Source: Rhodoferax sp.
GTDB taxonomy: Bacteria; Pseudomonadota; Gammaproteobacteria; Burkholderiales; Burkholderiaceae_C
Assembly (NCBI RefSeq): GCF_018780565.1
Contig: NZ_JADMJN010000012.1
Location: forward strand, 62,001 to 126,000
Direction: 5' to 3'
Length of the DNA stretch: 64,000 bases
The notes beneath the pieces were generated by a model that saw nothing but the letters and a program-made list of their open reading frames with translations, had not been told where the DNA came from and made no database searches. A program made the position numbers and the translations under genes. Below, piece after piece: positions 44,447 through 51,798 of this stretch (positions are counted from its first letter, which is position 1; each line of letters starts with the position of its first letter).

Positions 44447-44832
44447 TTGCCGACTCCGTATTGGCGGTTTGATCGTGAATTTGATTTGCAGCGAACGTAT
44501 CCCGTAGGCCGTCGAACACAACGCGATTCCAGCGCCGCATTGGCCGGATTGTTCAGCGCCTTGACTGCAAAGGTGGCATTCAGCTCATCAAATCCCAGAC
44601 GCAGGCCCTTGTCGTCAATGACAAGTTCCACCTGGTCCAGCAGCGATTTGCCTTCAGTCTGCACATACAAGCTTTGGTAGGTGCTGGCGTTGAGCGCGTC
44701 GCAGCGCGCCGGATTTAATGCCTCTGGCAATTTTTCACTGCTGGATTTAATAGCGGGTTTTGGAGCAGGAGCAACCTGCACGGAACAATCAAGAAATAGT
44801 GTTGCCAAGGAAATCCATGCGTTTCTCTTCAT
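44443..44832 (-). CDS. 129-residue chimera: signal-like N terminus fused to a fragment of the module
   Basis: The first ~43 residues (MKRNAWISLATLFLDCSVQ and following Pro/Lys/Ser-rich part) look like the start of an exported protein. From residue ~45 (DALNASTYQSLYVQTEGKS ... GLRLGFDELNATF) it is the end of the shared module, breaking off at PANAALESRC. The rest is a short Arg-rich tail. GGAG precedes the ATG, and both ends overlap neighbours by 4 nt. It is probably a recombination product: a disrupted exported protein gene plus a third module fragment. Whether it is translated into anything functional is unknown. Confidence 0.5.
   Translation of the reverse strand: MKRNAWISLATLFLDCSVQVAPAPKPAIKSSSEKLPEALNPARCDALNASTYQSLYVQTEGKSLLDQVELVIDDKGLRLGFDELNATFAVKALNNPANAALESRCVRRPTGYVRCKSNSRSNRQYGVGK
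44534..44700 (-). repeat. Module repeat, copy C (167 bp)
   Basis: Matches 39002-39168 of the giant gene and 41866-42032 of the 717-residue gene over the same length of 167 bp, with a few base differences. Boundaries are sharp: CGCATTGGCC at one side and GAGCGCGTC at the other. Confidence 0.8.
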
Positions 44833-45044
44833 GCTGCTATCTCCAAGGGTAAATCGTTCATTGCACTGAGAAATCGCTCGACCATGAAGGGCTGCACCAG
44901 TGTTTTTAGTATTTGGGTGCGGGTGCCACAGCGGTAGCTTGCAGGGCGAATTTTGATACCAAATTGACCTCTAGCCAACGTAGAACATGTGCAAACAGCT
45001 ATTGATTTCATAGCAGCATTCCGTTTAACTGATTTCACTTTCAT
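44829..45044 (-). CDS. Small 71-residue ORF coupled to hlyD
   Basis: An ATG at 45044 overlaps the hlyD stop by 4 nt and is preceded by an excellent ribosome site (GGGGAGGGAGAA). The frame ends at 44829, again overlapping the next ATG by 4 nt. The product (MKVKSVKRNAAMKSIAVCTC ... AMNDLPLEIAA) has no recognised domain; it is too short for an HlyC acyltransferase and does not look like one. The double coupling argues that it is or was a gene. Confidence 0.45.
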   Translation of the reverse strand: MKVKSVKRNAAMKSIAVCTCSTLARGQFGIKIRPASYRCGTRTQILKTLVQPFMVERFLSAMNDLPLEIAA

Positions 45045-46459
45045 TTCTCCCTCCCCGCTTCCTGCACCGCCTTGGACACCGGCGACAACAAATACTCCAG
45101 CACCGTGCGCCGGCCCTGATGAATCTCCGAGACGATTTGCATACCCGCTCCTACGTTAAGTCTTTGCCCATTCGGGCTGATGAGATGTTGTTGGTCCAGC
45201 TCAATGCGGGCCTTGTAGGTGGCGATCATGGAAGCCGGGTTGTCGGTGGCTGGAGCACCCGGCTGGCCATTGGGTTTGGCTTGCCCACTTTCCGTCGCAT
45301 CGGCGCTGACGTAGATCACCTTGCCGGTCAGCAAGCCATATTTCTGAAACGGAAACGCCGCCAACTTGACCTGTGCCTTTTGCCCGGTCTGGATGAAGCC
45401 AATGTCTTCGTTCTTGATCGACACATCGGCAAACAATTTCTCGCCACTGGGCACCAGGGTCATGACCACGGCGCCGGGCTGTACCACTGCGCCCTCGGTG
45501 GTGGTGGCTACGTCTTTCACGGTACCGGCCTGGGGGGCGCGCAGCTCCATCAGGCCTTCGCGGTAGGTGCTCTTGTCCAGATTGGGGCGCAGTTGCTGGA
45601 TGCGGGCACGCACCTCGGCCAGTTCCTTTTGGGCTTCGCTGGCGTAGCTGCTTTGCAGCTGGTTGATCTTTTTCTGCTGGGCTTCGATGGTGGCGCTCAG
45701 GGCCGCCACGGTGGCTTGTTGGGCGTCGAGGTCTTTTTGCTTTTCCAGCGCATCGCGCTGCTTCTCGGCGGAGGCGATGTTGCCCATAAAGCCTTCTTTT
45801 TCCAGATCGCGGTAGGCCTTGGCGGTTTTGTTGTAGATCGGCACGGTTTGCTGCAGCTTGGACTGGGTTTCCAGCGCACTCTTGCGTTCGCCCTCGGCCT
45901 TGCGCAGCAGGGCTTGCTCTTGATCGAGTGCATCGGCCAGGGCGCGACGCTTGGCCAGCCATTGACCTTGCACCTGGGCAAACAGCACGGGGTCGTCCCC
46001 CGCGCTGGGTGCCATGTTCCTTTGGCCCAACTCTGCCACCAGCCGGCGTTCTTGCATGAGCTGCGAGGCCAGGTCACCGGCGATGGTGGCTTTGTCGGCC
46101 CGGGCCAAGGTGGTGTCCAGTCGAGCCAGCACCTGCCCGGCCTGGACAACATCACCCTCTTGCACCAGGATCTGCTTGACCACCCCAGCCTCTGCCGGTT
46201 GCACAATCTTGACCAGGGTTTGGGGCACCAGCTTGCCTTCAGCCGTGGCCACGATGTCGAGCTTGCCCACTGCGGCCCACACCAGCAATATCAACACCAG
46301 GGCGCTGACGATCCACAGCACCATGCGCCCCACATGGGCGGGCTCTTCGTTTTGAATCAAGCTCAAGGGGTCGTTCCAACGCGAACGGGTGGGCAGCGCG
46401 GGCGGCGCGTCCACGGGCTGGCTTGGCTTGGCAGCCGTGGGCAGACTGATAACGGTCAT
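45041..46459 (-). CDS. Type I secretion membrane-fusion protein (HlyD family)
   Basis: The 472-residue adaptor links the ABC exporter to an outer-membrane channel. It has a short cytoplasmic N terminus, one transmembrane helix (VLWIVSALVLILLVWAAVG), a biotinyl-lipoyl-like segment (VVKQILVQEGDVVQAGQVLARLD), a long coiled coil (about residues 150-300), the second lipoyl half (LRAPQAGTVKDVATTTEGAVV) and the conserved C-terminal beta region ending RTVLEYLLSPVSKAVQEA. No tolC-like gene is present in the window, so the outer-membrane partner must be encoded elsewhere. The start overlaps the hlyB stop by 4 nt. Confidence 0.92.
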   Translation of the reverse strand: MTVISLPTAAKPSQPVDAPPALPTRSRWNDPLSLIQNEEPAHVGRMVLWIVSALVLILLVWAAVGKLDIVATAEGKLVPQTLVKIVQPAEAGVVKQILVQEGDVVQAGQVLARLDTTLARADKATIAGDLASQLMQERRLVAELGQRNMAPSAGDDPVLFAQVQGQWLAKRRALADALDQEQALLRKAEGERKSALETQSKLQQTVPIYNKTAKAYRDLEKEGFMGNIASAEKQRDALEKQKDLDAQQATVAALSATIEAQQKKINQLQSSYASEAQKELAEVRARIQQLRPNLDKSTYREGLMELRAPQAGTVKDVATTTEGAVVQPGAVVMTLVPSGEKLFADVSIKNEDIGFIQTGQKAQVKLAAFPFQKYGLLTGKVIYVSADATESGQAKPNGQPGAPATDNPASMIATYKARIELDQQHLISPNGQRLNVGAGMQIVSEIHQGRRTVLEYLLSPVSKAVQEAGREK

Positions 46460-48585
46460 GCGCTGGCCTTGCTGCTGTCGCGAGACGGGTCGCCGCTCAG
46501 ACTGACCTGGTCCAGGCCATTGGCAGTCAACTGGTACAACACGTCCACCTTCAGGCCGCGTGGCAGGCCGTGGGTAATGAAGAGCATGGTGACCTTGCCG
46601 CGCAGGGCATTGATGGTTTTGGCGAACTGCTCGGCGGTGGGGGCGTCCAGCGCGCTGGTGGCCTCGTCAAACACCAGAATCTTGGGTCGCTTGAGCAGGG
46701 CACGGGCAATGGCAATGCGCTGGCGTTGCCCACCGGACAAACCGGCACCGCGTTCACCGATTTCGGTTTGGTAGCCGTCGGGCAAGGACTCGATGGTGCT
46801 GTTGACCTCGGCCATCTTGCAGGCGGTCACGATTTGCTCAAAGCTGGCCTGGGGGTTGGCCATTTGCAGGTTGTCCAGAATGGTGCCGGAGAACAGCGTG
46901 GTTTCTTGCGGCACCACGCCAAAGTGGCTGCGCAGCTCGTTGGCGGAGAGGTTGGCAATGTCCACGCCGTCAATGCGGATGCGACCCTCGGTGGGCTGGT
47001 AGAAGCCCTGCAGCATTTTGGCGAGGGTGCTTTTGCCGCTGCCGGAGGGGCCCATGATGGCGATGGTCTGGCCTGCATTGAGTTTGGCGCTGAGGTTTTG
47101 GTACAAAAAAGGCAACTTGTCGCTGTAGCGAAAGGCCAGGTTGTCCAGTTCGATGGCGCCGTGTCCGCTTTGCAGCCGCTTAGGGCTCAGGGTGTAGGGC
47201 TCAATGGGGGCGTTCATCAAATCACCCAGCCGGTCCACCGACAAAGAGGCTTGCTGGAACTGCTGCCACAGGCCCACCAGGCGCAGCATGGGCTGCGACA
47301 CGCGGCTGGCGAACATCTGAAACGCGACCAGCATGCCGATGGTGAAGTCGGCGTTGTGCATGACCATCCAGGCGCCCACGCCCAGAATCAGCAGATTCAT
47401 GATCTGCTCCATCATTTGCGCGAAGCTGTTGTAGGTATTGGCCAGCTGCTTGGTGGCAAAGCCGGAGGTGAGGTAGGTGGCCAGGTAGCCGCGGTAGCGA
47501 CTGGCCAGCTGTGGCTCCAGTTGCAAGGACTTGACGGTTTCCATGCCGCCCACGTATTCGGTGACAAAGGCCTGGTTGCGCGCACCCATCTGAAACTGCT
47601 CTTGCAGGCGCTTTTGAAACAGCGGGGCCACCACAAAGCTGGCCATCGCAATGACCAACATGACGCCCAGCACAATCGCGCTCAAGGCTACGCTGTAGTA
47701 CAGCATGATGGCCACGAAGATCAGCAGAAACGGAAAGTCCAGGATCAACGTAACTGCGGTACTGGCAATGAATTCGCGGATGGTCTCGACCCCATGCAGC
47801 CGGGCTGAGATCACCCCGGTGGGGCGGTGCTGGAAGTACAACGGGGGCAATTTGAACAAACGCTCAAACACGGCCGAGCCCAGCACGGCGTCCACCCGGT
47901 TGCCGGTGTGCAGCACCAGGTACTGGCGCAACCAACTCAGCACGGTGGTGAACACCACAAACACCATCATGCCGATCAGCACCACGACCAAGGTGCTTTG
48001 GGTGCGGTTGACAATGACCTTGTCAATGATGGTCTGGGTGAACAGCGGTGTAGCCAAGGCCAGCAACTGAATCACCAGCGAAGCCAGCAAGATTTCTTGC
48101 CAGAGCTTCTTGTGCTTCAGGAGTTCGGGCACGAACCAGCTGAAGCCAAAACGACGCCCCTGCACGCGCAGGATATCGCCGTCGGGGTCGGTGCCGTTTT
48201 GCACCTGGGTGGTGAGTCGTAAATAGGTGCCGTGGCTGCGTTCGGCCAGTTCCGACAGAGGCACTGCACGGGGTTCTTTGTCGCCGGGCTGCACCAGCAG
48301 AACCTTGTCAGCTTCTGCCCGCAGTATCAGTGCCGGGTGGAGTTCAGCATCGTCCTTCAGCCACACCAGAAGTGGAAACGATTCACGGCCAAGCTTGGTG
48401 GTTTTTAGTTTGCGGGACTGGGCGGTAATGCCCAATTCGGCGAGGGCAGCGGTCACGCTGGCGTTGTCGTGGGGGGCGGCAAATTGTTGCAATATCAGTT
48501 CGCGCTGATATGGCAATTGGAGCAAGCTGCAGCACGCCTCAATGACCCAGACAAAATCCGGCAGTGACACTGCGAAGTGCTTCAA
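46456..48585 (-). CDS. Type I secretion ABC transporter (HlyB family)
   Basis: The 709-residue exporter has an N-terminal C39-like domain (residues ~1-130) that appears inactive, since the usual catalytic Cys position in the first helix is not conserved, as in HlyB of RTX systems. A six-helix membrane domain follows, then an ATPase domain with Walker A GPSGSGKSTLAKML, signature LSGGQRQRIAIARAL and Walker B ILVFDEATSALD. It should export the RTX giant in one step. The start is a TTG at 48585 with only a weak GGAAAA ribosome site, partly inside a hairpin. It is the first gene of the secretion operon. Confidence 0.92.
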   Translation of the reverse strand: MKHFAVSLPDFVWVIEACCSLLQLPYQRELILQQFAAPHDNASVTAALAELGITAQSRKLKTTKLGRESFPLLVWLKDDAELHPALILRAEADKVLLVQPGDKEPRAVPLSELAERSHGTYLRLTTQVQNGTDPDGDILRVQGRRFGFSWFVPELLKHKKLWQEILLASLVIQLLALATPLFTQTIIDKVIVNRTQSTLVVVLIGMMVFVVFTTVLSWLRQYLVLHTGNRVDAVLGSAVFERLFKLPPLYFQHRPTGVISARLHGVETIREFIASTAVTLILDFPFLLIFVAIMLYYSVALSAIVLGVMLVIAMASFVVAPLFQKRLQEQFQMGARNQAFVTEYVGGMETVKSLQLEPQLASRYRGYLATYLTSGFATKQLANTYNSFAQMMEQIMNLLILGVGAWMVMHNADFTIGMLVAFQMFASRVSQPMLRLVGLWQQFQQASLSVDRLGDLMNAPIEPYTLSPKRLQSGHGAIELDNLAFRYSDKLPFLYQNLSAKLNAGQTIAIMGPSGSGKSTLAKMLQGFYQPTEGRIRIDGVDIANLSANELRSHFGVVPQETTLFSGTILDNLQMANPQASFEQIVTACKMAEVNSTIESLPDGYQTEIGERGAGLSGGQRQRIAIARALLKRPKILVFDEATSALDAPTAEQFAKTINALRGKVTMLFITHGLPRGLKVDVLYQLTANGLDQVSLSGDPSRDSSKASA

Positions 48586-48593
48586 ATCGTTTT

Positions 48594-48610
48594 CCGGTGC
48601 GTTGCACCGG
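48594..48610 (-). promoter_or_regulatory. Hairpin at the hlyB translation start
   Basis: CCGGTGC-AAC-GCACCGG on the minus strand is a perfect 7-bp stem with a 3-nt loop whose 3' arm contains part of the hlyB ribosome site (CCGGAAAA). It is not followed by a U-run in the operon direction, so it is more likely to reduce translation than to end transcription. Confidence 0.35.
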
Positions 48611-48636
48611 GCTCCCTAAACTTTTTTTGTTGCGGG

Positions 48637-48642
48637 AGTATA
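48637..48642 (-). promoter_or_regulatory. Possible -10 element (TATACT) of the secretion operon
   Basis: TATACT on the minus strand lies about 55 nt before hlyB, in the 74-bp gap after the glycosyltransferase gene. No good -35 hexamer could be fixed by eye. Confidence 0.25.
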
Positions 48643-48659
48643 GGAGAATGTTTCTGTTA

Positions 48660-49865
48660 CTAAATCACAGCTTTTGTGTTTTTCGCATTTTGCGACACGG
48701 CGCAGATCTTTGAAACAATTTGTATCGCAATCGCTTGCGGCTGGTGTCCTTGGTAAGTCTGAGAAAAACGCTGGGCGGCCTCGGCATACGAGGGTGTATG
48801 CAAGACCACATCCAGAGCTTGCCGAACACCTTGCGGCGTTTGCGGGTGAACTCCCGCGCCAAGTTTGACAACCTGGCGTGCAGTGAAGTACTGCTCCAAT
48901 TGACGTATGTAGAACACCATCGGTTTGCCGGCCAGCAAACTGGCACTGACAAAACCAACACCGCCGTAGGTCAGTACTGCATCGCATTCCCGCAGCGCCT
49001 GGGCCAACAAAATTTGATCGTTGACAATCCAGACATTCGGCGCTCGCCATTGAGCCAACATGGCTTCTGTGCCGTCCCGCAGCGTGACGCAATAGGCATA
49101 GGGCGATGCGTGAATTTCCTCGCGCAAGAGATCCAGCGCCGGAATATCCGCATTGAGATACGCCAGCACCTTGAATGGATGCTCGCCGTCAGGCCAGCGC
49201 GGCGGATTGCCGACATCGCTCACAAAAAGGCTGCCAATGTATTCAACATCGGTGCGCGGGCCAAAGGCATCCAGCTCCGGGTAACTCATCATGAAGGTCT
49301 TGTCGGCAGCGAAAACTCCGCGCACGGTAGTGACCGGGCTGTTCGCAAAGACTTGGTTCACTGCCCCGATCACCCGCTCGTCGGCCCGCGCATCTGCAGC
49401 CGGCAAGCCGGTCCGAAAAACCATCGACGGGTGCACATCTGCCGGTAGCTCAAACGGCAAGGCCATCAGGACCGTCGGGATGCCAGCGGCACGGGCACAC
49501 AGCAAAGACAAGGGTGCATAGGAGGCCACGACCACATCGGGTTGGCACAAGTCGTAGAGGCTGCGCCAGGCGGCAGCCATGCCGCTGAGGTGGACCCTGT
49601 TGGTGAAGCCAAAAACACTCAGAATATCGGCCATGGACTGCGGCTGAGGCCCATTGGCCGGGAAGAAGCGGTCAGGATGAAATGGTGCTTGCAGCACCGT
49701 AAATCCTTCCCTCTGAAGCAGTGCCCCGGCGCCACGGACATCGCGCAGAGCAAAGATAACCCGATGGCCTGCGCTCTGCAGTTCGCGGGCGATAGGCAGC
49801 AAAGGGAAGACATGCCCAAAGCCTTGGCCAATCTCCCAGGTGAACATGATGGTGAGGCTGGGCAT
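48660..49865 (-). CDS. GT1-family glycosyltransferase (UGT/MGT-like)
   Basis: A 401-residue protein with the N-terminal GxGHxxP-type motif GQGFGHVFPLLPIARELQSAGHRV and a C-terminal nucleotide-sugar-binding domain (AYLNADIPALDLL ... LTYGGVGFVSASLLAGKPMVFYI) in which GGVG sits where the HGG/GG motif of the family is found. It transfers a sugar to a small molecule or lipid; donor and acceptor are unknown. The ATG at 49865 follows AGGATCC. It lies upstream of hlyB on the same strand with a 74-bp gap, so it may or may not belong to the secretion operon. Confidence 0.75.
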   Translation of the reverse strand: MPSLTIMFTWEIGQGFGHVFPLLPIARELQSAGHRVIFALRDVRGAGALLQREGFTVLQAPFHPDRFFPANGPQPQSMADILSVFGFTNRVHLSGMAAAWRSLYDLCQPDVVVASYAPLSLLCARAAGIPTVLMALPFELPADVHPSMVFRTGLPAADARADERVIGAVNQVFANSPVTTVRGVFAADKTFMMSYPELDAFGPRTDVEYIGSLFVSDVGNPPRWPDGEHPFKVLAYLNADIPALDLLREEIHASPYAYCVTLRDGTEAMLAQWRAPNVWIVNDQILLAQALRECDAVLTYGGVGFVSASLLAGKPMVFYIRQLEQYFTARQVVKLGAGVHPQTPQGVRQALDVVLHTPSYAEAAQRFSQTYQGHQPQAIAIQIVSKICAVSQNAKNTKAVI

Positions 49866-49936
49866 CTTGGATCCTGTGTAGTTTGGGCCCGAAGTGTATC
49901 GAACCGGCGGCCAGGTTGAGATCGCGTTATGGCTCG

Positions 49937-50665
49937 TTACTCTCCCGTGCGAAACATCCGGGGAAAACTCACCGCCTGCTCCCGATTGCGAATGCGATAG
50001 CCCATGGCCGTTCGCCCGAGCGTGCCATCGCTCATCCCTGCCTCTTGCAAAAACCCGGCATCCAACATGCGTTTGCGAAATGCGCTCTTGTCCAAGGAAC
50101 GCCCCAGCACCACTTCGTAAGTGCGCTGCAGCTGAGGTAGCGTAAAAGGTTCAGCCAACAGAAATGCTGGCAAGGATGTGTATTCAACCTTGCTGCGCAA
50201 TCGCCCCATCGCTGCGGCCAGAATTTGCGCGTGATCGAATGCCAAACGTTTGCGTGACGCTTCGCCCACGGCAATCCACTGTGATTCGGTGGCACCCGCT
50301 GCTTCTTTAAACGTCCCGTCCTTGGGTGCGTGAATCAGGGAAAAGTACGCGTGGGTCGCTGACCAGCCGCGCGGATCCCGCACTGCGTCGCCCCAACTGC
50401 CCAATTGCTCCAGATAGGGCGCTACCACGCCCGTCTTTTCTCTGAGCTTGCGCACTGCACAGTCCTGCAGCGAGCGATCCTTCGTAACATCCACAAAACC
50501 ACCCGGGAGAGCCCAGCGCCCAGGAAAGGGATCCGAAGCATCCTGTGGTCGAAGTACCAAGAGCACTTTAAGCGCATCGTCCTGAACAGAAAATATCACT
50601 AGATCAACCGTTACCAACGGACGTTCAAACTCCGGTCTGCGAACTGATGCGCGAATTTCTTTCAT
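49937..50665 (-). CDS. nrtR: NrtR-like NUDIX-domain transcriptional regulator
   Basis: A 242-residue protein: an N-terminal NUDIX domain (TVDLVIFSVQDDALKVLLVLRPQ, WALPGGFVDV) with a degenerate Nudix box (SLQDCAVRKLREKTGV) that lacks one of the catalytic acidic residues, followed by a winged-helix C terminus (FTLPQLQRTYEVVLGRSLDKSAFRKRML). This is the plan of NrtR regulators of NAD metabolism, whose NUDIX part senses ADP-ribose. It is divergent from an SPFH gene and a NAD-kinase-like gene across a gap with two palindromes, its likely operators. Confidence 0.8.
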   Translation of the reverse strand: MKEIRASVRRPEFERPLVTVDLVIFSVQDDALKVLLVLRPQDASDPFPGRWALPGGFVDVTKDRSLQDCAVRKLREKTGVVAPYLEQLGSWGDAVRDPRGWSATHAYFSLIHAPKDGTFKEAAGATESQWIAVGEASRKRLAFDHAQILAAAMGRLRSKVEYTSLPAFLLAEPFTLPQLQRTYEVVLGRSLDKSAFRKRMLDAGFLQEAGMSDGTLGRTAMGYRIRNREQAVSFPRMFRTGE

Positions 50666-50690
50666 GACAGTCCTTGACTTTGGTTGATAT

Positions 50691-50706
50691 GGTTGTACTA
50701 TACAAC
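50691..50706. promoter_or_regulatory. Operator-like palindrome, site 1
   Basis: GGTTGTACTATACAAC, with the inverted repeat GTTGTA-CTA-TACAAC, lies 26 bp before the nrtR start and forms a pair with site 2. Centre spacing is 24-25 bp, a little over two helical turns. Confidence 0.6.
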
Positions 50707-50714
50707 TTATACAA

Positions 50715-50731
50715 GGTTGTACTGTACAACC
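50715..50731. promoter_or_regulatory. Operator-like palindrome, site 2
   Basis: GGTTGTACTGTACAACC is a perfect 8+1+8 palindrome 17 bp before the SPFH gene start. It shares the consensus GGTTGTACTRTACAAC with site 1. It overlaps the region where the ribosome site and 5' leader of the SPFH gene begin, so binding should block this promoter. The binding protein is most likely the adjacent NUDIX/winged-helix regulator. Confidence 0.65.
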
Positions 50732-50748
50732 AATGAAAGGACTTCATC

Positions 50749-51798
50749 ATGCTTGGCATCCAATTCATCAAAGCCCAACCCACCGTGCACCTGATGCAGT
50801 TCCGCAAGGGGCAAGTCGTGCGCGAAGGTGCCGGACTGTCGTTTTTCTATTACGCTCCCAATAGCACGCTGGTGGCTGTACCCGTGGCCAGCCAGGAAAG
50901 CGGTTTCATGCTCGAACTGGTGACGGCCGACTTCCAAAGCGTCACCGTTCAGGGACAAATCAGCTTTCGGGTCCGTGACCCCAAACGCACAGCCGCACTG
51001 ATGGACTTCTCACTGGTGCCAACCGGCAAGGGTTATGCCTCGCAGGACCCGCAACGCTTAGCAGAACGGGTTGCCGTGCAGGCCAAGGTGATCGTGCAAC
51101 AAGCGGTGCAGGCCCTTGAACTCAAAGCAGCCCTCAAGGCATCGGCGACGATTGCGCGGGCTGCCCAGCAGCAATTGGGCAGCCAGACCGAAATGGACGC
51201 CCTGGGTCTGGAAATTCTGGGGGTCTCCATCGTCGCCATCAAACCGGTACCAGACATCGCTCGGGCGCTGGAGGCCGAAGCCCGGGAGTCCAACCTCAAG
51301 GCTGCGGATGACGCCATCTACCTGCGTCGCATGGCATCTGTCCAGAACGAGCGCGCCATTCGCCAAAACGAACTCGACACAGAAATTGCCGTGGAGCAGA
51401 AGAAGCGCCAGATCCAGGAAACCCAAATGGAAGCCAAGGCCGCAGTCATACGCCGCCAGAACGAGCTGCGTGGCGAACAGATGGGCTCCGACATCGAGTT
51501 GGAACAACGCCGCAAGGAGTTGGTCGTAGGTCAAGCCGACAACATTCGACAGTTGGCCGAGGCCGAGGCTCACAAGGTCAGCAGCCTGATGCAGGCTTTG
51601 GACAAGGCGGATCCACGGGTTGTTCAGGCACTTGCCGCTGCCGGCATGCAGCCTGGACAGCTGATCGCACAGGCCTTTGGCAGCATCGCCGAGAAGGCAG
51701 AGCGCATTGGGCAACTCAATGTCTCGCCCGAGTTGCTCAATTCCCTGATGAATGCCGTACCGCAACTTCCCGGTGGCGCACGCAAAGGAGCAGCGTGA
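50749..51798 (+). CDS. SPFH/band-7 domain protein
   Basis: The 349-residue product has an N-terminal SPFH domain (VVREGAGLSFFYYAPNSTLVAVPV, FQSVTVQGQISFRVRD) and a long charged coiled coil (about residues 170-280) with EIAVEQKKRQIQETQMEAKAA. It has no obvious N-terminal transmembrane helix, unlike flotillin and HflK/C. SPFH proteins form large ring-like scaffolds at membranes. It is transcribed from the operator-bearing gap and its stop overlaps the NAD-kinase-like gene (GTGA), suggesting a functional pair. AAAGGAC precedes the ATG. Confidence 0.8.
   Translation: MLGIQFIKAQPTVHLMQFRKGQVVREGAGLSFFYYAPNSTLVAVPVASQESGFMLELVTADFQSVTVQGQISFRVRDPKRTAALMDFSLVPTGKGYASQDPQRLAERVAVQAKVIVQQAVQALELKAALKASATIARAAQQQLGSQTEMDALGLEILGVSIVAIKPVPDIARALEAEARESNLKAADDAIYLRRMASVQNERAIRQNELDTEIAVEQKKRQIQETQMEAKAAVIRRQNELRGEQMGSDIELEQRRKELVVGQADNIRQLAEAEAHKVSSLMQALDKADPRVVQALAAAGMQPGQLIAQAFGSIAEKAERIGQLNVSPELLNSLMNAVPQLPGGARKGAA

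Noticed and set aside
44829..45044. hlyC-type toxin acyltransferase for the 71-codon ORF
   Set aside because: HlyC proteins are about 170 residues with conserved His and Asp motifs; none is present here.
48594..48640. Rho-independent terminator after the glycosyltransferase gene
   Set aside because: On the minus strand the hairpin is followed by AAAACG, not T; the T-run (CTTTTTTTG) lies on the other side and would serve only the plus strand, where no gene ends.
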